In this document: positions 33,537-42,324 of the stretch, piece by piece
Layout: every line of letters starts with the position of its first letter
Numbering within the stretch: the stretch's first letter is position 1
DNA from: Sphingomonas sp. JC676
GTDB taxonomy: Bacteria > Pseudomonadota > Alphaproteobacteria > Sphingomonadales > Sphingomonadaceae
DNA: 64,000 nucleotides
Assembly: GCF_014489075.1 (NCBI RefSeq)
Contig: NZ_JACTGR010000006.1
Location: 124,001-188,000 of the forward strand
Direction of reading: 5' to 3'
Made by a program: the position numbers and the translations under genes
Notes under the pieces: model-generated
What the model was told of the DNA's origin: nothing
The model's database searches: none
Seen by the model: the letters and a program-made list of their open reading frames with translations, nothing else

Positions 33537-34004
33537 TCAGTCCGCGAGCTCATGGATGGGCAGGTTGTCCGCCACGCCGATCAGGGCGGCAACGCCTTGA
33601 TCGCCGAGCAGCTTGTGTGCCTCTTCCTGCGCCGCCCGCCATGCCGGCGCGGCCGTGACCAGCAGCTTGCGCCCGGCCTCCGACAGGATGATCGGTCGGC
33701 TGCGGCCTTCCGCCGCCAACTCCTCGATCCAGCCGTCCTTTAGCAGAAGCGCGAGGTTCCGCGTCAGGGTCGAGCGTTCCTGATAATTGGCCCGCCCGAT
33801 CTCGGCGCGGCTCGCCCCGCCGAGCTTGGCGATCGTCACCAGCAGCGAAACCTGCGTCGAATTGATCCCGAGGGGCCGTATCGCAGCATCGTACAAGCTG
33901 GTGATGACGCGCGAGATCCGGCGCGTGCGCGTCAATAGGCAATCGCGGGTAACTTCCGCCACCACGGACGCCCCGGCACTCTGATTGTTCGTGTTCGTCG
34001 TCAT
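33537..34004 (-). CDS. MarR family transcriptional regulator
   Basis: 155 aa winged-helix repressor. DNA-binding region: LGINSTQVSLLVTIAKLGGA, SRAEIGRANYQERSTLTRNL with the wing KDGWIEELAAEGRSRPIILS; flanking helices give the dimer interface. Its own promoter (TTGACG-N17-CATAAT, 34039-34011) encloses a copy of the operator in the spacer, so it should repress itself. The -10 is six bases from the ATG, predicting a leaderless message. It lies upstream of the NmrA-like gene in the same direction. Confidence 0.9.
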   Translation of the reverse strand: MTTNTNNQSAGASVVAEVTRDCLLTRTRRISRVITSLYDAAIRPLGINSTQVSLLVTIAKLGGASRAEIGRANYQERSTLTRNLALLLKDGWIEELAAEGRSRPIILSEAGRKLLVTAAPAWRAAQEEAHKLLGDQGVAALIGVADNLPIHELAD

Positions 34005-34010
34005 GGGTCA

Positions 34011-34039
34011 ATTATGGTGTATATACAACATAACGTCAA
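34011..34039 (-). promoter_or_regulatory. marR promoter with operator in the spacer
   Basis: -35 TTGACG (34039-34034), 17-base spacer, -10 CATAAT (34016-34011). The spacer contains the operator copy TGTTGTATATACACCA (34030-34015), one mismatch from a perfect palindrome, so bound MarR would block polymerase directly. Confidence 0.7.
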
Positions 34040-34058
34040 GACCGAGGGGAGCCCAACG

Positions 34059-34256
34059 CTTGCAATGTAGGATTTCGTCTGGGAGCCTGACCAGGCTCTT
34101 TCTCATCGCGAATATAATCCGTTCGCGCGCGCACGAGGAGCCCGTGACATTTGAGACTTTAGGGTAACCGGCTACCGTTCAGGCGCGGTCGCACTACGAA
34201 AATCGGGGAAGAAGATTTTTCGACATAGCAGGTGTCAACCGTGTCAACTTAGCCGG
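34059..34256 (-). repeat. Dispersed about 200-bp intergenic repeat, copy A
   Basis: It matches copy B (42325-42528) in inverted orientation. Identical blocks: 49 bases (34203-34251 = 42330-42378), 22 bases (34094-34115 = 42472-42493) and 19 bases (34059-34077 = 42510-42528), with diverged segments between. It starts eight bases after the tyrA stop when read in tyrA direction and ends about 20 bases upstream of the marR -35. No reading frame is conserved between copies. Confidence 0.85.
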
Positions 34257-34263
34257 GCGTCGC

Positions 34264-35172
34264 TCACTCGTGCGAGCGGCCGAAATCGGGTGCGGCATCG
34301 TCCTGACCCTGCTCGATAATCGAGCGGCGGATGGCGCGCGTTTTCGTGAACAGGTCGAACAATTCGTCGCCCTTGCCCCAGCGGATCGCCCGCTGCAGCG
34401 CGCTCAGATCCTCGGAGAAGCGCTGGAGCATGTCGAGCACCGCCTCGCGATTGGCGAGGAACACGTCGCGCCACATCGTCGGATCGGATGCGGCGATGCG
34501 GGTGAAGTCGCGGAAGCCGCCCGCCGAATATTTGATCACCTCGGACTGGGTCACCTCTTCCATGTCCGATGCGGTGCCGACGATCGTGTAGGCGATGAGG
34601 TGCGGCAGATGGCTGGTGACCGCGAGCACCCGGTCGTGATGGTCCGGCGCCATCGTCTCGACCAGCGCGCCCAGCCTCCGCCAGAATTCGGACACCCGTT
34701 CGATGGCGAGCGCATCGGTCCCCTCGGGCGGCGTGATGATGCACCAGCGATGGTGGAACAGGGTCGCGAAGCCGGCCTCTGGCCCGCTATTCTCGGTACC
34801 TGCCACCGGATGGGCGGGCACGAACACGGCATTGGGCAGCGCGGTAGCCACAGCCTCGATGACCATCGCCTTGCACGAGCCGACATCGCTGACGATCGCT
34901 TCGGCCGGCAGGTCCGCCGCCAGCTCCGCCGCCGCCGCGCCCATAGCGCCGACCGGCACGCACAGGATGACGAGATCGGCATCGATCACCGCCGTACCGG
35001 CGCTGTCGGCGACATCGTCGCACAATTCGATCCGCACCGCCGTCTCGCGCACCGCCGGATCCATGTCGTACCCGGTCAGCCGCACCGTCGGCATGTGCTG
35101 CCGGACCGCGCGGGCGATCGAGGAGCCGATCAGGCCCAGACCGATGATGGTGACGCGGGCGAAGGGCAGCAT
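34264..35172 (-). CDS. tyrA: Prephenate (or arogenate) dehydrogenase
   Basis: 302 aa enzyme of tyrosine synthesis. An N-terminal NAD(P)-binding domain (RVTIIGLGLIGSSIARAVRQ) and DADLVILCVPVGAMGAAAAE are followed by the catalytic signature VPAHPVAGTENSGPEAG with His, and by the helical dimerisation domain (TSHLPHLIAYTIVGTASDME). No chorismate mutase or ACT domain is fused. Start ATG 35172 shares a base with the hisC stop (TGATG), forming a hisC-tyrA unit typical of alphaproteobacteria. Whether prephenate or arogenate is the preferred substrate cannot be told. Confidence 0.92.
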   Translation of the reverse strand: MLPFARVTIIGLGLIGSSIARAVRQHMPTVRLTGYDMDPAVRETAVRIELCDDVADSAGTAVIDADLVILCVPVGAMGAAAAELAADLPAEAIVSDVGSCKAMVIEAVATALPNAVFVPAHPVAGTENSGPEAGFATLFHHRWCIITPPEGTDALAIERVSEFWRRLGALVETMAPDHHDRVLAVTSHLPHLIAYTIVGTASDMEEVTQSEVIKYSAGGFRDFTRIAASDPTMWRDVFLANREAVLDMLQRFSEDLSALQRAIRWGKGDELFDLFTKTRAIRRSIIEQGQDDAAPDFGRSHE

Positions 35173-36266
35173 CAGGCGCCCGCCATCTTCCGGAGCGCCG
35201 CGATCACGCCGCGCGTCTCGTCCTCGGTGCCGATGGTGATGCGCAGCCCGTGCGGGAGCCCCTGCCCCGGCAGCCAGCGGACGATATAGCCGGCGTCCAT
35301 CAGGCCCTTGTACGCCGCCTCGGCGGTCAGCTGGCCTTCGAACAGCACCAGCACGAAGTTCGCCTGGCTGGGCACCGCGCGGAGGCCCGCATTGCCCAGC
35401 TTGGCGATCTCGTCCGCGAACCAGCGGCGCCACTCGGCATTGTGCGCCTTGGTGTGGGCGACGAAATCAGTATCGCCCAAAGCCGCGACCGCCGCCGCGG
35501 TGCCCGCGATGGTGATCGAAAAGGGCAGGCGGATGCGGTGCATCGCCTCGATGATCGGCGCCGAGGCGTAGCCCCAGCCGATCCGCTCGGCGGCGAGGCC
35601 GTACATCTTCGAGAAGGTGCGCGTCACCAGCACGTTAGACGCGGTGCGGGCGAGCTCCATGCCTCCATCGTCATCGTCGCCCTCGATATATTCGGCATAG
35701 GCATGATCGAGCACGAGCAGGACATGGTTCGGGAGGCCGGCGTGCAGGCGCAGGATCTCCGAGCGCGGCGCATAGGTGCCGGTCGGGTTGTTTGGATTGG
35801 CGACGAAGACGATCTTCGTCTTGTCGGTCACCGAGGCGAGGATCGCGTCGACATCGGTCGCATAGTCCTTGTCGGGCGCCACCACCGGGGTCGCGCCGAC
35901 GCGCCGGGTGGCGATCGGATACACGGTGAAGCCGTAATGGACGTAGATGATCTCGTCGCCCGGCCCCGCGAACGCGCCGGCGGCGAGGTGGAGCACTTCG
36001 TCCGATCCGTTGCCATAGATGATCCGCGCCGGATCGAGGTCGTACTTCGCCGCTAGCACCTCGCGCAGTTCGGTGCCGCTCGCGTCGGGATAGCGCTCCA
36101 GGCTGGTCGCCGCGGTCAGGAACGCCTCACGTGCCTTAGGCGAGGTGCCGAGCGGGTTCTCGTTCGACGAGAGCTTGTGGACCTTGCGGCCGTCATCGGT
36201 GGTCGACCGCCCCGGCACATAGGGGGCGATTTCCATGATCCAGGGCTTGGGAACGGGTGCGGTCAT
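35172..36266 (-). CDS. hisC: Histidinol-phosphate / aromatic aminotransferase HisC
   Basis: 364 aa PLP-dependent class I/II aminotransferase. Motifs: KLSSNENPLGTSPKAREAF, YGNGSDEVLHLAAGAF, FVANPNNPTGTY, LDHAYAEYIE, and the PLP-binding Lys in VTRTFSKMYGLAAERIGWGY. Start ATG 36266 fits the family; longer frames run into the divergent gene. Coupled to tyrA, so it probably also transaminates prephenate or phenylpyruvate-type substrates besides histidinol phosphate. Confidence 0.92.
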   Translation of the reverse strand: MTAPVPKPWIMEIAPYVPGRSTTDDGRKVHKLSSNENPLGTSPKAREAFLTAATSLERYPDASGTELREVLAAKYDLDPARIIYGNGSDEVLHLAAGAFAGPGDEIIYVHYGFTVYPIATRRVGATPVVAPDKDYATDVDAILASVTDKTKIVFVANPNNPTGTYAPRSEILRLHAGLPNHVLLVLDHAYAEYIEGDDDDGGMELARTASNVLVTRTFSKMYGLAAERIGWGYASAPIIEAMHRIRLPFSITIAGTAAAVAALGDTDFVAHTKAHNAEWRRWFADEIAKLGNAGLRAVPSQANFVLVLFEGQLTAEAAYKGLMDAGYIVRWLPGQGLPHGLRITIGTEDETRGVIAALRKMAGA

Positions 36267-36329
36267 GGGCGGCGGATTGGCGGAACGGCCGGCGAATGGC
36301 AAGCTGCACGAAACTGCAAGGAGGGCGAC

Positions 36330-37889
36330 ATGCGGGGGAGCGGTACTTTGTGGCGCGCGCTGGAGGCGGCACGGCGAAGCAATCTCGGTGCGGCCGGCGA
36401 GGCTCTGCCTGCAACGGGCAGCCCGGGGGCGACGCGGCGGGCGCTGCTCAAGGGCATGTTGGCCGCGGGTCTGGTCCCCGCCCTTTCCCGCCCCGCGCAT
36501 GCCTTCCGCGGCGGGCGCGTGGCGATCATCGGCGGCGGCATCGCTGGGCTCAGCGCACTCCACCGGCTGCGCGAGGAGGGCGTGGACGCCCGGATCTACG
36601 AAGCCCGTGGCCGGATCGGCGGGCGGATGTTCACCCATCGCCCCGCCCAGGGGCCTGCGTTCGAAGTGGGCGGTCAGCTGGTCAACACCGATCATGCCGA
36701 CATGCACGAACTCGCCAAGGCGTTCGGCATCGGCCTGATCGACCGCAAGGCCGATCCGCACCGCACGCTGATCCTGTCCGGCGACCGCGAAATCGCCGAG
36801 GACGCGCTGACCGAGGCGCTGCGCCCGATCGCCGATCAGATCGATCGCGATTCGAAGCGGATGGACGCCAGCCCGCGGATATTCGCCGAACTCGACCGGC
36901 TTTCGATCCGCGACTATCTCGACCGGCACACGGCGCTGACCAGCGATCCCTGGCTGCGCGGTCTGCTGGAGGCGACGAGCCGCACCGAATATGGCGTCGA
37001 GCCCGACAAGGCATCGGCGGTCACTTTGATCTGGAACCTGCCGACCGTGGACGGCAAGCGGATCGAAGTGCTCGGCGAATCGGACGAACGCTTCGTCATC
37101 GAAGGCGGCAGCGAGGCCCTGGCCCGGGCGGTCGCCGACAAGCACCGTGATCGTATCGAGACCGGCAAGCGCCTGCTCCGCATCGCTTCGGCGCGTGGCG
37201 GGATGCGGCTCGATTTCCTCGACGGCAGCCATGTCGAGGCCGAGACGGTGATCGTCGCCGTCCCCGCCCCCCTCACCCGTCAGATCGATTTCGCGGTGCC
37301 GCTGCCCGCGCTGTGGCGCGCCTATATCGCCGAGATGGCGCTCGGACGCTGCGAGAAGGTCCAAGTGGCGACGCAGAAGCTCCCCTGGCAGCAACCGATG
37401 GGGTTGGGCGGCGAGCTTTGGCAGACCGATGCGGCTGCGGGCTATGCGCTGGGCTGGGACGGCAGCGTCCACCTTCCGGATCGCATCGATCATGCATGGA
37501 CCTGGTTTCTCGGAGGCAACGAAGTCGACGCGCCGGAGCAGGCAGCGGCGCTGGCGGCCGCGTTCGCGTCGAGCGCGGAGAAGGCGATCCCCGGCATCGG
37601 CGCGGCCTCGACAGCGGGCCCCTTCCGGCGCACCGCCTGGCACCGCGACCCGCTGACGCTCGGTGCCTATTCAACCTTCGCGCCGGGCCAGCTCACCCGC
37701 TTCGGCCATCTGATGTGGCTCGAGGACGCGCATGGCGGAGCCTCCCAGGTCGCCGGAGCGGGCCGCATCCTGTTCGCCGGCGAGCACCTATCCGATGCCT
37801 ATCCGGGCTATATGAACGGCGCGGCACAGACCGGGCGGCTGGCCGCAGAGGCGGTCACCGGCAAACGGAGGATGCGCCGCGCGGCTTGA
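36330..37889 (+). CDS. Flavin amine oxidase (monoamine-oxidase-like), Tat-exported
   Basis: 519 aa. A twin-arginine leader (GATRRALLKGMLAAGLVPAL) precedes a GG-type FAD-binding site (VAIIGGGIAGLSALHRLREE, YEARGRIGGRMFTH). The C-terminal FAD region is GRILFAGEHLSDAYPGYMNG with AAQTGRLAA. ATG 36330 follows AAGGAGG. Divergent from hisC. Substrate unknown; monoamine, polyamine or L-amino-acid oxidation are family options. Confidence 0.88.
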   Translation: MRGSGTLWRALEAARRSNLGAAGEALPATGSPGATRRALLKGMLAAGLVPALSRPAHAFRGGRVAIIGGGIAGLSALHRLREEGVDARIYEARGRIGGRMFTHRPAQGPAFEVGGQLVNTDHADMHELAKAFGIGLIDRKADPHRTLILSGDREIAEDALTEALRPIADQIDRDSKRMDASPRIFAELDRLSIRDYLDRHTALTSDPWLRGLLEATSRTEYGVEPDKASAVTLIWNLPTVDGKRIEVLGESDERFVIEGGSEALARAVADKHRDRIETGKRLLRIASARGGMRLDFLDGSHVEAETVIVAVPAPLTRQIDFAVPLPALWRAYIAEMALGRCEKVQVATQKLPWQQPMGLGGELWQTDAAAGYALGWDGSVHLPDRIDHAWTWFLGGNEVDAPEQAAALAAAFASSAEKAIPGIGAASTAGPFRRTAWHRDPLTLGAYSTFAPGQLTRFGHLMWLEDAHGGASQVAGAGRILFAGEHLSDAYPGYMNGAAQTGRLAAEAVTGKRRMRRAA

Positions 37890-37920
37890 ACCCTGCCTCG
37901 CGCATCCCTAGTCAGGCGCC

Positions 37921-39042
37921 ATGTCTGGTGACCCGCGCTTCGGCCTTGCCCGCTCGGTGACGCTGCCGGGGCCGCTGCGCCTCGATGGCGGCGTGCTGCT
38001 GTCGCCGGTCGACATTGCCTATGAGACCTATGGCACACTGGCGCCCGACGGCGGCAACGCGATTTTGGTCTGCCACGCGCTGACCGGCGACCAGCATGTC
38101 GCCTCCACCCACCCCGTCACCGGCAAGCCCGGCTGGTGGGCGCGGATGGTCGGGCCGAGCAAGCCGATCGACACCGATCGCTATTTCGTGATCAGCTCGA
38201 ACGTGCTCGGCAGCTGCCTGGGCTCCTCGGGGCCTGCCAGCATCAATCCGGCGACGGGCAAACCCTGGGCGATGGCCTTTCCGGTCATCACCATCCGCGA
38301 CATGGTTCGCGCCCAGGCGATGCTGCTCGACCATCTCGGCGTCGAGCAGCTGTTCGCGGTGGTCGGCGGGTCGATGGGCGGCATGCAGGCGCTGAGCTGG
38401 GCGGCGACTTTCCCGGAGCGCATCGCCTCGGCCGTGGTGATCGCCTCCGCCGCACGGCATTCGGCGCAGAACATCGCCTTCCACGAAGTTGGGCGCCAGG
38501 CGGTGATGGCCGATCCCAGATGGCGCGGCGGCGACTATTACGAGAGCAACGACCCGCCCACAGCCGGCCTCGCCGTGGCGCGGATGGCGGCGCATATCAC
38601 CTATCTCTCCGAAGCGGGGCTCACCGCCAAGTTCGGGCGCAAGCTGCAGAGCCGGGAGAGCAAGACCTTCGGCTTCGACGCTGATTTCCAGGTCGAGAGC
38701 TATCTGCGCCACCAAGGGTTGAGCTTCGTCGATCGGTTCGACGCCAACTCCTACCTCTACATTACGCGAGCATTAGACTATTTCGACCTGGCCGAGGAGC
38801 ATGGCGGGATGCTCGCCAGCGCATTCCGGTACAATCCGCCGCGCTTCTGCCTGGTGAGCTTCGACACCGACTGGCTCTATCCCACCTCCGAATCACGCAC
38901 GATCGTCCATGCACTCAACGCGGCCGGCGCCCGGGCGAGCTTCGTCGAACTCAAATCGCCGTTCGGGCATGACGCGTTCCTGCTCGAAAGCCCAGAGCTC
39001 GACCGGGTGATCGGCGGCTTCCTGCGCGCGGGAGAGGCTTGA
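37921..39042 (+). CDS. metX: Homoserine O-acyltransferase MetX
   Basis: 373 aa alpha/beta-hydrolase fold enzyme activating homoserine for methionine synthesis. Motifs: ILVCHALTGDQHVA (oxyanion region), nucleophile elbow VVGGSMGGMQALSWA, catalytic Asp in SFDTDWLYPT and His in SPFGHDAFLLE. First gene of metX-GNAT-metW-pirin, each joined by one- to four-base overlaps. Acetyl versus succinyl donor use cannot be fixed by eye. Confidence 0.93.
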   Translation: MSGDPRFGLARSVTLPGPLRLDGGVLLSPVDIAYETYGTLAPDGGNAILVCHALTGDQHVASTHPVTGKPGWWARMVGPSKPIDTDRYFVISSNVLGSCLGSSGPASINPATGKPWAMAFPVITIRDMVRAQAMLLDHLGVEQLFAVVGGSMGGMQALSWAATFPERIASAVVIASAARHSAQNIAFHEVGRQAVMADPRWRGGDYYESNDPPTAGLAVARMAAHITYLSEAGLTAKFGRKLQSRESKTFGFDADFQVESYLRHQGLSFVDRFDANSYLYITRALDYFDLAEEHGGMLASAFRYNPPRFCLVSFDTDWLYPTSESRTIVHALNAAGARASFVELKSPFGHDAFLLESPELDRVIGGFLRAGEA

Positions 39043-39464
39043 TGGCGTACCGGCTTTCGTTCGACCCTGCCGACCAGCAGATCGACCTGATCCATGCGTT
39101 CCTGAGCGGCGCCTATTGGTCGAAGGGGATTCCGCGCCACATCGTCGAGGCGGCGGTTGCGAACAGCTTCAGCGTCGGCATGTACGACGAGGACAATGAG
39201 CAGGTCGCCTTTGCCCGGGTGATCACCGACCGGGCGACCTTCGCCTATCTGGCGGACGTATTCGTGCTGCCGGAGCATCGCGGCCAAGGGCTGGCGCGGC
39301 AGATGCTGGAGGCGCTGCAGGCACATCCCGAGCTGCAGGGCCTGCGCCGCTGGCTGCTGTTCACCCGCGACATGCAGCCACTCTATGCCAAGCTCGGCTG
39401 GACACCGATCCCACATCCGGAGCGCTGCATGGAGCGGCACGAAGTGGATCTATACGAGCGATGA
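39042..39464 (+). CDS. GNAT family N-acetyltransferase
   Basis: 140 aa with the acetyl-CoA site VFVLPEHRGQGLARQMLEAL and upstream strand FARVITDRATFAYLADVF, plus C-terminal YAKLGWTPIPHPERCM. It starts at ATG 39042 sharing a base with the metX stop and overlaps metW by four bases. It thus interrupts the usual metX-metW adjacency. Substrate unknown. Confidence 0.88.
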   Translation: MAYRLSFDPADQQIDLIHAFLSGAYWSKGIPRHIVEAAVANSFSVGMYDEDNEQVAFARVITDRATFAYLADVFVLPEHRGQGLARQMLEALQAHPELQGLRRWLLFTRDMQPLYAKLGWTPIPHPERCMERHEVDLYER

Positions 39465-40057
39465 GCCTTCGCCCTGATCTTGCGATCATCGCCGCCAACG
39501 TCGCGCCGGGCAGCCGCGTGCTCGATGTCGGCTGCGGCGACGGCGCGCTGATGGCGGCGCTGCGCGACCAGCGGCAATGCGACGCGCGCGGGCTGGAGAT
39601 CGATCCGGACAATGTCGCCGCCGCCATGGCCCGGGGTCTCTCGGTGGTGCAGGGCGACGCCGAGAGCGACCTGGCCGACTATCCCGATGCCAGCTTCGAC
39701 TATGCGATCCTCAGCCAGACGCTCCAGACGACCAAGCGACCCGACTGGGTGCTCGAGCAGCTGCTCCGGATCGGGCGCCAAGCCTTCGTCTCCTTCCCCA
39801 ATTTCGCGCATTGGCGGGTGCGCGCATCGCTGCTGTTCGGAGGGCGGATGCCGGTGACCCGGCTGCTGCCGCTCAAATGGTATGCCACGCCCAACATCCA
39901 CCATGTAACCGTCGATGATTTTCGCGCCCTGCTGAAGGAACGCGGGATCGCGATTCAAGGCTGCTGGTTCCTTAGCGGAGACCAGGGCACCGGCTCCGCC
40001 ATGGCGAACCTGTTCGCCGAGCATGCGGTGTTCCTGCTCAGCAAGGAGGATTCATGA
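39461..40057 (+). CDS. metW: Methionine biosynthesis protein MetW
   Basis: 198 aa methyltransferase-like protein. The SAM-type motif SRVLDVGCGDGALMAALRDQ leads to GLSVVQGDAESDLADYPDAS, FDYAILSQTLQTTKRPDWVL and the MetW signature ISFPNFAHWRVRASLL-like segment (here VSFPNFAHWRVRASLL). MetW is required with MetX for homoserine acylation in several proteobacteria. It is coupled on both sides by ATGA overlaps. Confidence 0.92.
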   Translation: MSLRPDLAIIAANVAPGSRVLDVGCGDGALMAALRDQRQCDARGLEIDPDNVAAAMARGLSVVQGDAESDLADYPDASFDYAILSQTLQTTKRPDWVLEQLLRIGRQAFVSFPNFAHWRVRASLLFGGRMPVTRLLPLKWYATPNIHHVTVDDFRALLKERGIAIQGCWFLSGDQGTGSAMANLFAEHAVFLLSKEDS

Positions 40058-40926
40058 CCAGCCGCACTGTTACGCGCCTGCACTCCGCGATCCGCGACGA
40101 TATCGGCGACCTGGTGACCCACCGGCCCTTGCCCGGCGCTAGAATCGGTAATGTCGGCGCGTTCCTGTTCCTCAACCATCACGGGCCGCAGCTCTATCCG
40201 CCGAACAATCGCGGCCTGCCCTTCGGCCCGCATCCGCATCGCGGGTTCGAGACGGTGACCTTCATCCTCGACGGCGAGCTGGCGCACACCGATTCCGCCG
40301 GCCATGAGAGCATCATCCGCAAGGGCGGCGTGCAGTGGATGACCGCGGGCAGCGGCATCGTCCATGCCGAGATCTCGCCCGCCGATTTCCGGCGCGACGG
40401 CGGGCCGATGGAGATCCTCCAGCTCTGGGTGAACCTGCCCGCGAGGCTGAAGATGACCAGTCCGCGCTATGTGGGCGTGCAGGCGGAAGCGATTCCAACG
40501 GTTGAGGCGGATCACGCCAAGATCCACCTTGTCTCGGGGGACTATGCGGGCCACGGCGGCGCGATCGAATCGATCAGCGGCGTGTTTATGACCTGGGTCG
40601 AGGCGCGACCGGGCGCCGAATTGACCTTCAAGGGGCTGCGCGGCCGCGACGTCTTCCTCTATTCCGCGCGCGGCGCGATCGACGTGGCGGGTACGCGCGT
40701 GCCGCAGTTCAACCTGGCCGAACTGAGCGATGGCGGCGCGGTGACGATAGCCGCGCACGAGCCGGCGCTGTTCCTGTTCGGCCATGCCGAGCCGATCGAC
40801 GAGCCGATCGCCGCGCACGGACCGTTCGTGATGAACACGATCGAGGAGATCCGACAGGCCTATGCAGATTACCAGGCGGGCAAGTTCGGCGTAGCGGAGA
40901 TCGTCGAAGCCCGACCTCCAAAATAA
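40054..40926 (+). CDS. Pirin family protein
   Basis: 290 aa bicupin. The N-terminal cupin has the metal-binding pirin motif FGPHPHRGFETVTFILDGEL and GVQWMTAGSGIVHAEISPAD; the C-terminal cupin follows (SGVFMTWVEARPGAELTFKG). Pirins bind iron and some act as quercetinases or redox-sensing cofactors; the role here is not evident. Its ATG overlaps the metW stop, so it is co-transcribed with the methionine genes. Confidence 0.88.
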   Translation: MTSRTVTRLHSAIRDDIGDLVTHRPLPGARIGNVGAFLFLNHHGPQLYPPNNRGLPFGPHPHRGFETVTFILDGELAHTDSAGHESIIRKGGVQWMTAGSGIVHAEISPADFRRDGGPMEILQLWVNLPARLKMTSPRYVGVQAEAIPTVEADHAKIHLVSGDYAGHGGAIESISGVFMTWVEARPGAELTFKGLRGRDVFLYSARGAIDVAGTRVPQFNLAELSDGGAVTIAAHEPALFLFGHAEPIDEPIAAHGPFVMNTIEEIRQAYADYQAGKFGVAEIVEARPPK

Positions 40927-41025
40927 CCAAGTTCGCGCCAACGCGCGCAATTGTGAAATTTTGTTTCGTCGCGAATCAAGTTTCAAAGAGCGGCCGCACA
41001 GGGCGACGCTTCGAACCGAGCAGGT

Positions 41026-41043
41026 GAAATCCTACATTGCAAG
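41026..41043 (+). repeat. Remnant (copy C) of the dispersed repeat
   Basis: GAAATCCTACATTGCAAG is identical to one end of copies A and B and has the same orientation relative to the upstream gene (pirin). The 60 bases before it share scattered elements (TCGCGA, AAAGAGC and a GCGCGC hairpin), so a diverged or truncated copy is likely. Confidence 0.6.
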
Positions 41044-41060
41044 CCGCGCCGAAGGGCGGC

Positions 41061-41504
41061 TCAGATATCCTTGCCCCAGTTGACGGTTACCCGGGTCTGG
41101 CCGTCGACCGTATCGACCACCACCATCAGGCTGCGCCGGCGCTCCTCGCCCGCCGAGTACATCTTGTCGGTCGCCATGCGCTGGGCGAGCCCCGAGGCAT
41201 TGGCCTGTCCGCGCGACCAGCCAAGCACCTCGGCCGGCTTGGCGTTGGTCACATAGACGATCGTGCCGCTGACATGATCCTGCTGCCCATCGGGGCCGGA
41301 GACGCAGCTTATGATCTTCGCATTGGTATAAAGCGGCACGAAATCGGGCGGCGCCTGGCCGCAATCGGTTGCCGCGGTCAGCGCTGCCGGCTTGCCCTCG
41401 GCGGCGGCCGCCGCGACATTCTGGCCGACCGGATCATCCGTGGTCTTGGGAGAGCCGCCGCACGCGGCGAGGAGCAACCCCGCCGTCAGCACTGCCTGTC
41501 GCAT
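41061..41504 (-). CDS. Small predicted lipoprotein, unknown function
   Basis: 147 aa. The N-terminus RQAVLTAGLLLAACGGS is a clear lipoprotein signal with lipobox LAAC. The mature part has paired Cys-containing segments (TAATDCGQAPPDFVPLY, AKIISCVSGPDGQQDH) and a C-terminal MVVVDTVDGQTRVTVNWGKD. ATG 41504 follows GGGAGAGC. The longer reading frame to 41732 is a shadow of ssb. Probably outer-membrane anchored; family not recognised. Confidence 0.75.
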   Translation of the reverse strand: MRQAVLTAGLLLAACGGSPKTTDDPVGQNVAAAAAEGKPAALTAATDCGQAPPDFVPLYTNAKIISCVSGPDGQQDHVSGTIVYVTNAKPAEVLGWSRGQANASGLAQRMATDKMYSAGEERRRSLMVVVDTVDGQTRVTVNWGKDI

Positions 41505-41523
41505 GAAGCTCTCCCTCACAGAA

Positions 41524-42072
41524 TCAGAACGGGACGTCGTCGTCGAGATCGTCCGGGAAGCCGCCGCCCAGAGCACCGCTGCCAGCGGCGGCGCCACCGC
41601 CACGCTGGCCGCCGCTGTTGAAATTGCCGCCGCCGCGGCTCGAGGACTGGCCGGCGAATTCATCGCCGCCGCCCCAATCCTCGGCGCCGCCGCCGCGCGA
41701 CGCGCCGCCGCCCGCGCCCGGTGCGCCGTCAAGCATGGTCAGCACCGAATTGAAGCCCTGAAGGATGATCTCGGTCGAATAGCGGTCGGCACCCGACTGG
41801 TCCTGCCATTTCCGAGTCTGCAGCGCGCCTTCGATATAGACCTTGCTGCCCTTGCGCAGATATTTCTCGGCAACGGTCGCGAGGCCTTCGTTGAAGACCT
41901 TTACCGTATGCCACTCGGTCTTTTCCTTGCGCTCGCCGGTGCCGCGATCCTTCCAGCTTTCCGACGTGGCGATGCGCAGTTCGACCACCTTGCCGCCGTT
42001 CTGAAAGCTGCGCGATTCCGGGTCCCGGCCAAGATTGCCGACGAGAATCACCTTGTTAACACTGCCCGCCAT
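41524..42072 (-). CDS. ssb: Single-stranded DNA-binding protein
   Basis: 182 aa. An OB fold spans about residues 1-112 (VNKVILVGNLGRDPESRSFQ, GTGERKEKTEWHTVKVFNEG, LRKGSKVYIEGALQTRKWQD). A Gly-rich linker and the acidic protein-interaction tip DDLDDDVPF follow. ATG 42072 is the conserved start. Essential for replication, recombination and repair. Confidence 0.96.
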   Translation of the reverse strand: MAGSVNKVILVGNLGRDPESRSFQNGGKVVELRIATSESWKDRGTGERKEKTEWHTVKVFNEGLATVAEKYLRKGSKVYIEGALQTRKWQDQSGADRYSTEIILQGFNSVLTMLDGAPGAGGGASRGGGAEDWGGGDEFAGQSSSRGGGNFNSGGQRGGGAAAGSGALGGGFPDDLDDDVPF

Positions 42073-42138
42073 GGAAACTCCGCCTAGCAATCAATAAAAG
42101 AGGCGCCCAGAGGCGCGCGAACGAACGGGGTACTATCG

Positions 42139-42312
42139 ATGGCGGACATCATCAACCTTAACCAAGCCCGCAAGCAACGCGCCCGCGCAGAGAAAAGTGC
42201 CAAGGCCGAGGAGAACCGGGTGCGCTTCGGCCGGACCAAGGCGCAAAAGGCGGGGGATGCTGCCGAAACCGCGAGGATCGGCCAGTTGCTGGACGATTCG
42301 AAGCGAGACTAG
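42139..42312 (+). CDS. Small DUF4169 family protein
   Basis: 57 aa, starting MADIINLNQARKQRARAEKS and ending ARIGQLLDDSKRD. Highly charged and helical, with the family pattern NLxQARKxxARAEKxxxAxxNRxRFGRTKAxK. Divergent from ssb. Function unknown; typical of alphaproteobacteria. Copy B of the dispersed repeat begins 12 bases after its stop. Confidence 0.8.
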   Translation: MADIINLNQARKQRARAEKSAKAEENRVRFGRTKAQKAGDAAETARIGQLLDDSKRD

Positions 42313-42324
42313 TCCGGCTCGGCG

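Noticed and set aside
34059..34256. The repeat copy as a small protein-coding gene
   Set aside because: Length differences between copies are not multiples of three, and stops interrupt all frames in at least one copy.
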